Part shown: positions 1 to 7,395 of the stretch, in pieces
Position numbering within the stretch: position 1 is the first letter of the stretch
Layout of the letters: each line of letters begins with the position of its first letter
Source: Thoreauomyces humboldtii
Taxonomy: Eukaryota; Chytridiomycota; Chytridiomycetes; Spizellomycetales; Powellomycetaceae
NCBI GenBank assembly: GCA_027596035.1
Contig: JADGJA010000733.1
Span: 1-11,650 of the forward strand
Direction of reading: 5' to 3'
Length of the DNA: 11,650 bases
Position numbers and translations under genes: made by a program
Notes under the pieces: model-generated
Databases searched by the model: none
What the model saw: only the letters and a program-made list of their open reading frames with translations
What the model was told of the DNA's origin: nothing

Positions 1-430
1 CCCCGTTGCTCCTTGAACACACCCCCCTGCTTCCTCAATGTTGCTCCGAATGCACACCTGGTTGGTTCAGGTCATGAGGTCGAGAGACCGAGGGACGATT
101 CCCCACTCCTCGTTGGTGTAATGCATACATCAATCCCGAGCCATGCAGCAGGGGCACGGCGATGGGGTGGTGGAAACCAACATCAACGTCGATTCCGGCA
201 TGCTTCAGGGCCCCCCGTGTGATGCCGAGCACCACGAGGTCGTCCGAGAGGCACCGCTCGTGGACGTACGTCAAGGGAGCAGGGGGCCAAGAAGGACAGG
301 GAGCGAGGACAACGGACTCCGAGGTTGCAATCGTCGCGGGTGATTTGGCGCATTGGAAGCACGCTTCGGTGTTGCCTTACGAGGGAGGAACCGACCTCAT
401 GCCGGACGAAACGACATGTCGCTTGGCGAT
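1..430. other. Intergenic region upstream of the lipase gene
   Basis: No convincing gene is visible. Open frames of 60-100 codons exist on both strands, but none shows a recognisable domain, signal peptide or credible splice structure, and they overlap each other. The stretch is moderately GC-rich and ends in the lipase core promoter, so it most likely holds the lipase 5' regulatory region. I could not identify a specific transcription-factor site. Confidence 0.5.
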
Positions 431-433
431 GGG

Positions 434-440
434 TATAAAA
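434..440 (+). promoter_or_regulatory. TATA box of the lipase gene
   Basis: A perfect TATAAAA lies 111 nt upstream of the lipase ATG at 551. That distance fits a fungal TATA promoter with a 5' UTR of a few tens of bases, and the intervening sequence is pyrimidine-rich near 500-550. It suggests an inducible, strongly transcribed gene. This is inferred from position and motif only. Confidence 0.65.
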
Positions 441-550
441 GGAGCATGAAGATCTAGAGTTCCTTCGTCTTCCCCTCAGCAACTCGAGCAGGTCTTGAAC
501 ATCTTATTCCATCCTCTGAATCTCTCATCTCTCTCCATCATCCACACATC

Positions 551-1775
551 ATGGTCTTCCTTCGCTCCTCCCTCGTCATCCTCGCCCTGACAGCCCTCTC
601 GACCGTCCAGGCCGGCTCCATCGACAACCTCGAAGCTCGCGCCAAACCCCAACCCAAGGCCATCTCGGACCAGCAGACTCGCATCAACTTCATGTCCCAG
701 GTCCTCGGTCGAAACGCTACCGCAAGCGACGTCGCCAACCTGAACAGCAACGCCATCTCCAAGGTCATCAAGACCCAGTCCCAGCCTCCCAGCCTCCAGG
801 TCCCCGTCTCCAGCCTGGACCCCCCTGCAACCAAGGTCGATCGCATCCGGCAGGATGGAACGAGGGTCGCGGTCACCGGCACCCCGTTGTTGGAGATGGA
901 GCTGTATCAGAGCTATGCCGCTGCTGCCTGTAAGTGTCGAATTCGCTACGTCTTGCATCGTGACCAAGAAAAAGTTCTGTCGGCTAACCTTGACTTGCCC
1001 CGCTTTAGACTGCCTGAACGGACTCGCCACCTGGACCTGCGCAGAGCGTTGCGTGGGATCGACGACGGGCACGGTGGTCGTCTCCCAGTTCGACGACTCG
1101 AGCGCCACGGACACGGTCGGCTACGTGGCCTACGAGGCCTCCACCAAGAACATCATCGTCGCCTACCGAGGCTCGGAAGGCATCCGCGACTGGATCACCA
1201 ACCTGCAGTTCGCCAAGGCGGACGTGTCGCCGACCTACGCCAGCCTCGGCGTCCCCTCGGGAGCCCAGGTCCACTCGGGTTTCCAGAAGGCCATGCTCGC
1301 CGCCCAACCGGCCGTGCACGCGGGACTCCAAACCGTCTTCGCCGCGGTCCCCGACGCCCGGTCCGACTACACCCTGACGATCGTGGGCCACAGCCTCGGA
1401 GGGGCGGTGGCCATCCTCTCGGCCGTGGACCTGTACAGCCTCCTGGGACCGTCCTGGTCCGACCGCATCTCGGTCTACACGTTCGGCGAGCCCCGCGTCG
1501 GGAACCCGATCTTCGCCAACTGGATCCACACCCTCCCGTTCTCGGGACAGATCAACCGCATCACCCACACCACCGACATGGTCCCCCACCTCCCTCCCAC
1601 CTCGTTCGGCTTCCTGCACCATCGCGAGGAGTACTGGATCGACTCCACGGGCACCGTCAACACGTGCAACGACGTCAACGGGGAGGCTTCCGCCTGTGCC
1701 GACAGCACATTTATCCCCACCATCCCTGCCCATCTGACCGGGTACTTTTCCATCCCCTTCGGTCCCTGGTGCTAG
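551..1775 (+). CDS. Secreted class 3 (alpha/beta-hydrolase) triacylglycerol lipase, two exons
   Basis: Exon 1 is 551-929 and exon 2 is 1009-1775, giving about 381 aa, normal for fungal class 3 lipases with a propeptide. The 79-nt intron (930-1008) has donor GTAAGT, branch CTAAC at 984-988 and acceptor TTTAG. The ATG at 551 opens a clear signal peptide (hydrophobic to about residue 20, cleavage after VQA at 21). A propeptide-like stretch reaches about residue 120, then the lipase domain begins. Visible catalytic features are the oxyanion region YRGS (near residue 182), nucleophile elbow GHSLGG with Ser255, Asp316 in HTTDMVPH, and His330 in FLHHREEYW. These form the Ser-Asp-His triad of Pfam Lipase_3. 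The enzyme should act outside the cell on acylglycerols. Cysteines near both ends of the domain fit extracellular disulphides. The frame is intact and a TATA box lies 111 nt upstream. The family call is firm; substrate range is not readable from sequence. Confidence 0.95.
930..1008 (+). other. Spliceosomal intron in the lipase gene
   Basis: Canonical GTAAGT donor, CTAAC branch site 20-odd nt before the acceptor, and TTTAG acceptor. Removal joins the exons within one codon (Tyr127) and restores the lipase motif YAAAAYCLNG across the junction, which supports both splice sites. Confidence 0.93.
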
Positions 1776-2700
1776 GAAGAGCTCGGAGTCCTGTAAGAAA
1801 GGAGGGCCGGATGCTGGTTTCATTCGGGACTTTTTTTTCTCTGCGACTTTTTTCTCTGGCGTGAGGGTCGGGTGTTCGTTCGACAGACCCCGCACCGATT
1901 TGTTTACATGTTGTTTTCTTACACGAGCAGAAATACAGAATACAGTACATCCTCTCTCTCTCTCTTCTCTCGTCTTGTCTCATGAGCCGTTGCGATGGTA
2001 CGCAGGCTGCCTTTACTTGCAGCTTGCTTGCTTCTAGCTGATGGTCTGTCGACGTCTCGACGATGTGCTGGCCCAGCGGGGTGTGGTTGAATCTCGTCGT
2101 GGTTAGGGGTTTTCTCCCACAGCACAGCACCACCCGACAAACAGACTGAGACTGCTCGTGGACAAAGCGCAACAGTCTGGAACAAGGTCACTCTTGGCGA
2201 CTTCAGAACTCGGACGTACAACGACAACGTGGTGTGTCAGTTTGCCAGACTTCCCAGCGCTCTTCGCGTCGGGATGTCCCACATGAAAGTCGGCGGGGTT
2301 AGGAAGGTTTCACGTACCGGCACACATGAACTGTAGCGAGAAGGGAGGCGATCAGATGAGTACGATGAAGCGCCATTCCGAGACAGACAAGCGTCGCAAG
2401 GAAGAGGACGTGTGCCGAGGCAATGTGGACGATACAAAGGAGCAGTTCGCCCTTGCTCTTGTTACTCGGCAGAACTGATCAAAGGAGGAATCAGCAGCAC
2501 CGTGCTCAAAGAATTCGACTACCTCGTCCATCTCCCATTGGCCACCACTACGCGCGCCTGCAGTAAACTTTGGTCAAGGAGGCTTCGTCCAGTTTACCTT
2601 GTATGCAGAAAAACGTTGCAAACACGGCAAATGTGCTCTTTGACACGGTCATCCCGAACTGGGCGTTCGGCAAGACGATCTTACTCCTTCCCCTGACTAT
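1776..2700. other. Lipase 3' flank and intergenic region
   Basis: T-rich tracts follow the lipase stop (1829-1856), consistent with a 3' UTR and end-processing region, although no single polyadenylation signal stands out. A CT microsatellite sits at 1952-1970. Open frames on both strands between 1900 and 2700 show no recognisable domain, signal peptide or paired exon structure, so I call none of them. Confidence 0.5.
1952..1970. repeat. CT dinucleotide microsatellite
   Basis: Seven uninterrupted CT units (1952-1965) followed by a slightly imperfect TCTCT extension. It is a low-complexity pyrimidine tract in the lipase 3' flank with no evidence of function. It could be length-polymorphic between strains. 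Confidence 0.85.
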
Positions 2701-2771
2701 GGTCGACGGCAAGGAATCAGAGGATCCTCAGCAGAAACGTCCGCACCTCTGCGACATCAGTGTGAATTCCC
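2701..2771. repeat. Diverged repeat, copy A
   Basis: This 71-bp stretch aligns without gaps to 5769-5839 in the same orientation with about 57 identities by hand count (roughly 80%). The core is GAGGATCC followed after one base by CAGCAGAAACGT. Read on the minus strand, both copies end in the peptide DVAEV(R/P)TFLLRIL and then a stop at the same place (TGA here, TAA in copy B). Several differences are synonymous in that frame, so the repeat is probably the shared 3' end of two related minus-strand genes rather than a non-coding element. Confidence 0.75.
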
Positions 2772-3100
2772 GTCTCAAACGGCTTCCCGGCTTCACTGAT
2801 TTTCCTTGCTTCCATCAGCCCGGAATCAGGGTCGGCGGCTACGCCATGGACCGCAGAACGACTGGGCTGAGACTCTCCACCGAAGAGGTGGACCTGGAAG
2901 TTAACACAGTCCTGACTAGCGAGCAATGTCAGCCCTACCTCGTTTGGATGAAGGCAAATGCTGCCTGTGATAGTCGGCACTTCGATCACTGTCGAAGCAA
3001 GACCAGGATCTTTACTGGGACACCATGGGTACGTTCCTCGCGGATCTGAGATCCCGATACCCTGGCTGGTCCAACGGAACCACTCCAAAGATGCCGTCAC
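2717..3100 (-). CDS. Candidate minus-strand gene or gene end with conserved C-terminus (copy A)
   Basis: An open frame of up to 127 codons runs from 3100 down to the TGA at 2719-2717. I do not recognise the protein. Its last about 17 residues (TDVAEVRTFLLRIL and the residues just before) are shared with the candidate at 5785-5988. In that window four codon differences are synonymous and the stop is conserved as TGA versus TAA, which suggests past coding constraint. The 5' end is not trustworthy: the frame may be only the last exon of a longer gene, since another open minus-strand frame overlaps around 3012-3206 and could be an upstream exon. The start at 3100 is just the first ATG in frame. 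It could also be a fragment of a transposon or a dead paralog. The ADP-ribosyltransferase-like gene starts divergently at 3498. Confidence 0.35.
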   Translation of the reverse strand: MTASLEWFRWTSQGIGISDPRGTYPWCPSKDPGLASTVIEVPTITGSICLHPNEVGLTLLASQDCVNFQVHLFGGESQPSRSAVHGVAADPDSGLMEARKISEAGKPFETGIHTDVAEVRTFLLRIL

Positions 3101-3483
3101 TCATCTCGAGGCCGGGGTCATCGTCAAATCTCCTGATTAAAATGATTCTCGACCGAGGGATGGTTGAGTTACTTTCTACGTTTGCGCGGCTCTGCTGTAT
3201 GGGCACGAGAAAGTTGAGAAGAGGCCATGGCCGTTTCTACTTTTTTGATTTCGACATAACTGACTCTTTTGCGTTGACAACCAGAGGCTCATATTTGCAC
3301 ATTTCACTAAGTTCCGGCGGTCTTTATGTTTCTAGCGTAAAGTTGGACAGCATTTTTGAAGTGCGTCCATAGTTACTCCAACCCTTTCTGTCGCTCAGGG
3401 GATCCGCTCCCGACACCGGACGTCCCTTCTTCGCTACGCCCGACAACACGCGGTCCTCGGCATAGTTTACTCTTCCTTTCGAC
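3101..3483. other. AT-richer intergenic or promoter region between divergent genes
   Basis: This stretch lies between the minus-strand candidate and the plus-strand ADP-ribosyltransferase-like gene. It is visibly more AT-rich than the lipase or transporter DNA (T-runs at 3241-3250 and 3350-3356). Short open frames exist, but none has a domain or splice structure I can support. It probably contains 5' regulatory DNA for one or both neighbours. Confidence 0.4.
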
Positions 3484-3490
3484 TATAAAT
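3484..3490 (+). promoter_or_regulatory. Possible TATA element of the ADP-ribosyltransferase-like gene
   Basis: TATAAAT occurs here, but the first in-frame ATG is only 8 nt downstream (3498). If this is a real TATA box, transcription would begin after that ATG, and translation would more likely start at in-frame ATG 3549 or 3561. If it is chance, 3498 stands. The motif therefore bears on the start choice but does not settle it. Confidence 0.3.
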
Positions 3491-3497
3491 TGTCACG

Positions 3498-4347
3498 ATG
3501 TTCCATCAAGGTCTTCCGAAGCTTCTCCAAACCCCTGCATCGACAATCATGAAAGACGGGATGGTTGTTCCTTGCGATCAAGGTGAGCTCGGCTTCCCAG
3601 ACTTATTCGACACCCATCTTTAGTTCGAGCGATTCTTGCGACTTTTGAGTTTACCAATCCCGGAGCGTGGGAAGACGACATATTTGTACCCCCTGGTGCC
3701 ATCTCTGACCTCTTCGTAGCAGAGAGCGCTCTTGCCGCAGGTTTCACGGTGCAAGACCTGAACTCCCAACCCGGTGACCTTCAAGCGGCGATTGCGCACG
3801 GAACGGGGATCCCAAAGCCACAAAGAGACGCGACCTACCAAGTTTCAACTGCTCAACACGGGCCAGTGCACTCGAATCTGGGAGGTATACCGAAAATATC
3901 CTAAAAGCCGTGGCAAAAGCGGCACCACTGCCACGCCAGACCTGTCGAGCAAGATGACGGGCGAGGTCCTCTATCGCGGCATCTCATCAAACAATGCCGT
4001 GCTTCCCATGCTGATCGAGGAGGGAATCGGCCCCCGTCAAGCTAGAGCCGGTGCACAGGGCGAGTTTGGTTACGGCGTCTATCTAACCCGGGATCTGCCG
4101 TATGCCATCGAATACGCTCGCGGCGGTCCAAATGGTGTCGTGCTCGCTGACGACAATTTTAGCGATTGATCTGGTTATCAAAAAAGTGTTGCTAGAGATT
4201 CGACAAACATGGGAATGACATCGCTGACGCACTGATTCGAGAAAGGTGTCGAATAAGATGTTTCCCATTCGTTCTCACAGGGAACTTGTGATCGTCAACT
4301 TGGGATTTCTCATAGGCATCAATCAAGATTCATACCGGAAACGATAA
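3498..4347 (+). CDS. Putative ADP-ribosyltransferase-fold (PARP-like) protein, multi-exon
   Basis: My model has exons 3498-3582, 3624-3884, 3940-4134, 4163-4185 and 4246-4347, giving about 221 aa. Introns of 41, 55 and 60 nt have GT-AG ends and preserve frame; the one at 4135-4162 is doubtful (28 nt, or 37 nt from donor 4126). Exon 3 carries the recognisable part: LYRGISSNNA, an EEGIGP turn, then GEFGYGVYLT and YAIEYA. This matches the PARP/ART pattern of HGT or YRG, then GxGxYxx, then a helix ending in YA. Exon 5 contains RELVIVN, resembling the PARP strand that carries the catalytic Glu. Arg replaces the usual His in the first motif, so activity and type (mono-ADP-ribosyl, poly or none) are uncertain. 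The N-terminal about 115 residues match nothing I recognise. No signal peptide is seen, so it is probably intracellular. An in-frame stop at 3486 bounds the start; ATG 3549 is an alternative. It may be decaying. Confidence 0.55.
4135..4162 (+). other. Doubtful mini-intron or small disruption in the ADP-ribosyltransferase-like gene
   Basis: The open frame coming from exon 3 stops at 4167-4169, while the continuing strand (IDLVIKK) is read in another frame from 4163. A GTGTCG donor, CTGAC branch and TTTTAG acceptor would restore frame, but the intron would be only 28 nt. Donor 4126 gives 37 nt. The alternative is a small insertion that breaks the gene. Confidence 0.35.
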
Positions 4348-4457
4348 GTCATCCAAGCCTAAGATCGTTTTCAGCTGACCATGCAGCATATCTTCTACAA
4401 CCTCAAACTCTCCCGAGCGCAGAGAGCACGAGCGAGCCGACTGGCGCCTTGCGCTGA

Positions 4458-5024
4458 GCTGCAGTAGACTCACAAAGAAGGAGCGATCCGCCGACTCTTT
4501 CCAGGAATAATGAAGACCTGCATCAAGTGCCCCGCGTCAATGTTGACTACGAGTCATCGGGCCACAAGAATGGGTCCGTTTCCACGAGAATCAGGCAACA
4601 CTAACACAAATGGCTAACGAACCTGACAAACCCTTTTTACCTGTCCCACACAAGCGTGACAGTTGAGCATCTGGACGACGTGGAGAACACGCCATCTAAA
4701 AGCAGGATCGAGGAAAGACGAGGCGCGGAACAGAAAGGTGCTTCCAGCGAAGCGGTCAGTTTTCCCCTGTGGGCAGCTGTTCGCGACCTCCGCATTGAGT
4801 GCAGGGCCTGCAACGCCCATCTCAAAAAGTCTTCGTCCGGGGGAAAATATGCGCATCAAGGCGAAGTGCCAAAGCGGTTGGGCAACGCGAACGACGTACT
4901 CGACGTGAACATAGCATTTGTGATCTCCAGCAATTTACACGCAACAGCTTCATTTTCCCTTCGTTCACGTGGGAAGGCTGGCGACCCGTTCATATGCACT
5001 GCTCGTTCTAGATCCTGCAACTGA
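4458..5024 (+). CDS. Possible hypothetical gene fragment with zinc-finger-like CxxC
   Basis: Two plus-strand stretches look coding. The first is open from 4458 to 4604 and includes EDLHQVPRVNVDYESSGH. The second is open from 4656 to 5024 and includes LRIECRACNAHLKK followed by a His about ten residues on. Between them are good intron signals: GTCCGT near 4573, CTAAC at about 4601-4605 and again near 4613, a pyrimidine tract, and an acceptor ending GTGACAG near 4662. The CxxC with a downstream His is reminiscent of BED-type fingers, but one CxxC is far too little for a family call. The start codon is not established, and an ATG at 4381 is not clearly in frame. A competing open frame (4663-4908) overlaps. 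This could be part of the same gene as 5303-5667, a transposon relic, or noise. Confidence 0.27.
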
Positions 5025-5302
5025 AAGGAAAACCCAAGTGACGGCGCTAACCCGAAAGCCTCGCTTCGCCGCTGAAAGTGATGGGTAGGTTTCCTAAGAA
5101 GAGTCGATTCCCACCAATGCGACGGACTTCTGGCAGTAGAGACCATGCAGAGTTGCCTCGATTGGGCAGCAATTAACTTTCCCGACCATCTCGGATCCCC
5201 TGAAGCACCGACGGACGACGATGTATCTGTCAAATTGCATTCCCATCTTCCCGGGCTGCCTGTCACATTCCAGCCATTGAAGCATTTACACACAGACACA
5301 AC

Positions 5303-5667
5303 ATGGCCGCATGGCTGCATGGACACAGCAATGAATTGATGCGCCTCTTCTTTGACCCGGACCTGCTGGCTATTCCCGGCGTGGCAGCTTTTTTCAACCG
5401 AATGGTTTCGCTTGTTCAAAGGCAAATGGCGAAGTCTAATGCGAATAACCCAAACCCTAATCTATCAGGAACCTGACGGAGGAACTGAACGACGCAGAAT
5501 GGGACGTGGTGATCGATGAAATTTCCACCACTCTGAAGGTACGATCATCATCATCAGGAGAAAAGAGCGCACCGATCAAACGTTCTAGTACTGATAGGGA
5601 TAAGGGAAAACAACGCACAGAAGACGCACACACCGGTGGTTCGCTTTCTGGTGCCGGCACGTACTAG
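5303..5667 (+). CDS. Hypothetical protein of about 109 aa (two exons)
   Basis: The ATG at 5303 has a strong context (ACAACATGGCC). Exon 1 (5303-5433) encodes a helical, hydrophobic-patterned stretch including LMRLFFDPDLLAIPG and AAFFNRMVSLVQ. A 35-nt intron (5434-5468, GTCTAA to ATCAG with TAAT near the end) would bring exon 2 (5469-5667) into frame, giving NLTEELNDAEWDVVIDEI and then a low-complexity polar tail (RSSSSGEKSAP) to TAG. The donor is non-consensus, so a frameshift is the alternative explanation. I recognise no family. An upstream open frame (5145-5339) with a coding-like look could be an earlier exon of a larger gene, perhaps joined to 4458-5024. No signal peptide or transmembrane segment is evident. 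Confidence 0.35.
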
Positions 5668-5768
5668 CCAAGCAAAGAATACTGTAGCAATTCGCGAAGG
5701 AAGGATCCACTGATGAACTCGAGGCAGGATCCACGCACGATGTACCGACGGATCTGGTTGACTCAGCG

Positions 5769-5839
5769 AATCGACGGCAATAAATTAGAGGATCCGCAGC
5801 AGAAACGTTGGTACTTCTGCTACATCAGCTTGAAGTCCC
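5769..5839. repeat. Diverged repeat, copy B
   Basis: Partner of 2701-2771 in direct orientation about 3.07 kb away, roughly 80% identical by hand alignment. The match continues a little past the shared minus-strand stop codon (TCGACGGCAA in both), so the duplication included the 3' flank. No target-site duplications or terminal inverted repeats were found around it. Confidence 0.75.
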
Positions 5840-5988
5840 TTGGTGATATGTCTCGCTCGTGGACACCATCTGTCGACTTTCATCCGCCTTCCCATGATCG
5901 CATCTTTCCCTTTCGCAGGCGCCTCTCTCGCGCCTGAGACCCATATCACCTGGATAGAAGACTTCCAGCCTCCAGCCTCCAATGGCAA
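5785..5988 (-). CDS. Candidate minus-strand gene end with conserved C-terminus (copy B)
   Basis: An open frame of 67 codons runs from 5988 to the TAA at 5787-5785. It ends in ADVAEVPTFLLRIL, the same C-terminus as the candidate at 2717-3100. Further upstream the two resemble each other only loosely (for example IM followed by basic residues and K(I/V)), so most of the protein has diverged or is built differently. The ATG at 5988 is only the first in frame; real coding could begin in an upstream exon between 5988 and the secreted-protein stop at 6220. The family is not recognised. It could be a fragment left by duplication. Confidence 0.33.
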   Translation of the reverse strand: MPLEAGGWKSSIQVIWVSGAREAPAKGKDAIMGRRMKVDRWCPRARHITKGLQADVAEVPTFLLRIL

Positions 5989-6219
5989 CTTACTCGAAAG
6001 ATCGCGAGAGATCAGTTCAATCTGCCAATCACATTGCTATCGAAAAGCCAGATGATTGAGGAACAAGAGACAAGAATGGAAACGATCGCGAAGGCCTCTG
6101 CCGGGCCGAAATTCAGAAAGTGGCATCTGCTGTATAAAGTGGCATCTATCTATCGTGGGATGTACATCAAGCCTGCAACAAGCAGCTCTACAGTCTACTA
6201 GCAGTCGAAAGTCAGATTC

Positions 6220-6751
6220 CTAGCAGGAGGTGCAGAATCCCGCACACTTCCTGCCCCAGGAGAAGCCGTAGCAGGCGTGAGGCTTGACGTCACCACCGGA
6301 AGACTCGTTGGGAAAGTAGAGGTAGGTGAAATCAGCGTCGGCGGGGTAGCTGACGAGGAGTTTGTAGTCCTGGATCTGGCCAATGGCCAATGTTTATCAC
6401 GACGGAAAAGTCCCCAAGTTCTTTTTCTGTACAAAGGGATCGGCGGTGGAAGGAACACAAGACCTGCTCGGCCTCCTCTCGTACCCCCAGTTGCTCTTGC
6501 ACATGGAGATGCCCTGAGCGGCCATCTTATTGGATACAGGGGCTGGGCTCCTTGTGGACCGCAGCGGTAACGGTGTGGATGTCGGCCTTGCCGAGGACAT
6601 CGGTGGTGGTCGCGGCGTCGAGGTCGGACATGGGGATGACCGCGCCATCGTACAGGGTTACTTCGCGAGTGATGATAATACCTACGGGGGCTGCAGCCAC
6701 CGCGGTGAGACCGGCGGCCAGCAGAGCAAGGGCGGCGGAACGAAAGTGCAT
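6220..6751 (-). CDS. Small secreted cysteine-rich protein (effector-like candidate)
   Basis: The ATG is at 6751-6749. It opens a textbook signal peptide (MHFRSAALALLAAGLTAVAA, cleavage near residue 20) and a mature start APVGIIITREV. Two later blocks follow on the minus strand: 6513-6433 (MCKSNWGYERR, then RSCVPSTADPF) and 6375-6220 (DYKLLVSYPADADF, then HACYGFSW and GRKCAGFCTSC, stop TAG). The last two join in frame through a 57-nt intron, 6432-6376, GTACAG to GGCCAG. The first join is unsettled. An intron 6571-6514 (GTTACC donor) or 6559-6514 (GTCCAC donor) restores frame, but both donors are weak; a one-base frameshift near 6540 would do the same. The mature protein would be about 110-125 aa with six cysteines, four of them in the last 18 residues, typical of disulphide-stabilised secreted fungal proteins. 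I recognise no named family, and the role (effector, antimicrobial, surface protein) is open. Confidence 0.6.
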
Positions 6752-7134
6752 TCTAGAAAATGTTCGTTTTTAGCTCGAGGCAGCGCGGCTGCGATTTCTC
6801 TTGAAAAAGAACGACGGGAAACGGAAGTGACCGTTCAACGCGAAAGACGCAAGACAACCGAATCTAGCACATGTACGTCGTCGTTGCACCACAATCGTAC
6901 GCGGGACTGGTGGAACCATCCTGGGTCCTTGTCAATGGGACGAAAGCATGCAGGGACTCTTCATGAAAAGATCTTCTGAATTCACACTCTTTTCCGACAA
7001 CACAGGTACGAACTTCATGATCTTCTGTGCTTTGGTGGAGGCTATTTCAGTGCTGTTCGTGTTTTGTCTTGCTTACTTTTCTGTGAGCGAGCAGTGTACC
7101 GAGAGGGCGTGCTACATCAAGCGAGTACTGGTGC
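6752..7134. other. Region upstream of the secreted protein gene
   Basis: On the minus strand this is the presumed promoter of the small secreted protein. No TATA box is obvious near the ATG, though an A/T-rich patch (6751-6775) lies just before it. On the plus strand there are open frames through 6530-6979 and 6948-7220. The first is antisense to the secreted protein and I treat it as a shadow. The second has one hydrophobic run (about 7015-7080) but no other support. Confidence 0.35.
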
Positions 7135-7395
7135 ATGAACTACGGCGGGACGATGTTCGTCGCGAGCTTTCTTCTCCGGGATGGTTACGAGAATCCGCTT
7201 CAATTCCTGGTTCTGCTTAAGATTCTGTTTTACATCTTCCCTTGCTATGTGTGCGCCTCTATCCATCGTTTTGTATCGGCCCGCGTTTAAATGCATATGT
7301 CGGAAAACTCGGTGTACCAGGGTAAGTCGTTTGCACAGGTACAGCCAGGTACGGGACTACAGGAGGCATTCGAAGCTGTCGATGCTTACTTTTGA
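7135..7395 (+). CDS. Possible short membrane-protein fragment
   Basis: One plus-strand frame is open from about 7086 to 7395 except for a single TAA at 7288-7290. From ATG 7135 it reads MNYGGTMFVASFLLRDG, then a strongly hydrophobic run (FLVLLKILFYIFPCYVC). After the stop it reads QPGTGLQEAFEAVDAYF to TGA. A 48-nt intron from 7273 (GTATCG) to 7320 (TACCAG) would remove the stop in frame and leave about 71 aa; otherwise the stop marks a relic. The tyrosine-glycine-glycine followed by a hydrophobic helix resembles transmembrane segments of ABC exporters, but this is only an impression. It could be a fragment of a transporter-like gene or a chance frame. Confidence 0.27.

Noticed and set aside
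476..1114. Minus-strand 212-codon frame over the lipase start
   Set aside because: It overlaps the lipase promoter, signal peptide and intron and has no recognisable content.
1005..1895. Long minus-strand open frame (296 codons) across the lipase
   Set aside because: It is antisense to the well-supported lipase exon in GC-rich DNA, has low-complexity composition and no domain.
2570..3049. Plus-strand 159-codon frame containing EDPQQKR shared with 5713-5937
   Set aside because: The shared peptide comes from the direct repeat, but substitutions fall mostly at first codon positions in this frame and the stop is not conserved; the minus-strand reading fits better.
3774..3904. Alternative unspliced start of the ART-like frame beginning with GTG at 3774
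   Set aside because: It needs a non-ATG start; the other frame over the same bases continues a better upstream exon, and a 55-nt phase-correct intron (3885-3939) joins it to the ART motifs. A frameshift remains possible.
4856..5425. Minus-strand 189-codon frame
   Set aside because: It lies opposite the more coding-like plus-strand segments, with no signal, domain or paralog; composition is consistent with chance.
5448..5461. Telomere-like AACCCAAACCCTAAT
   Set aside because: It is only a single imperfect unit pair, not a tandem array; more likely part of the short putative intron before 5469.
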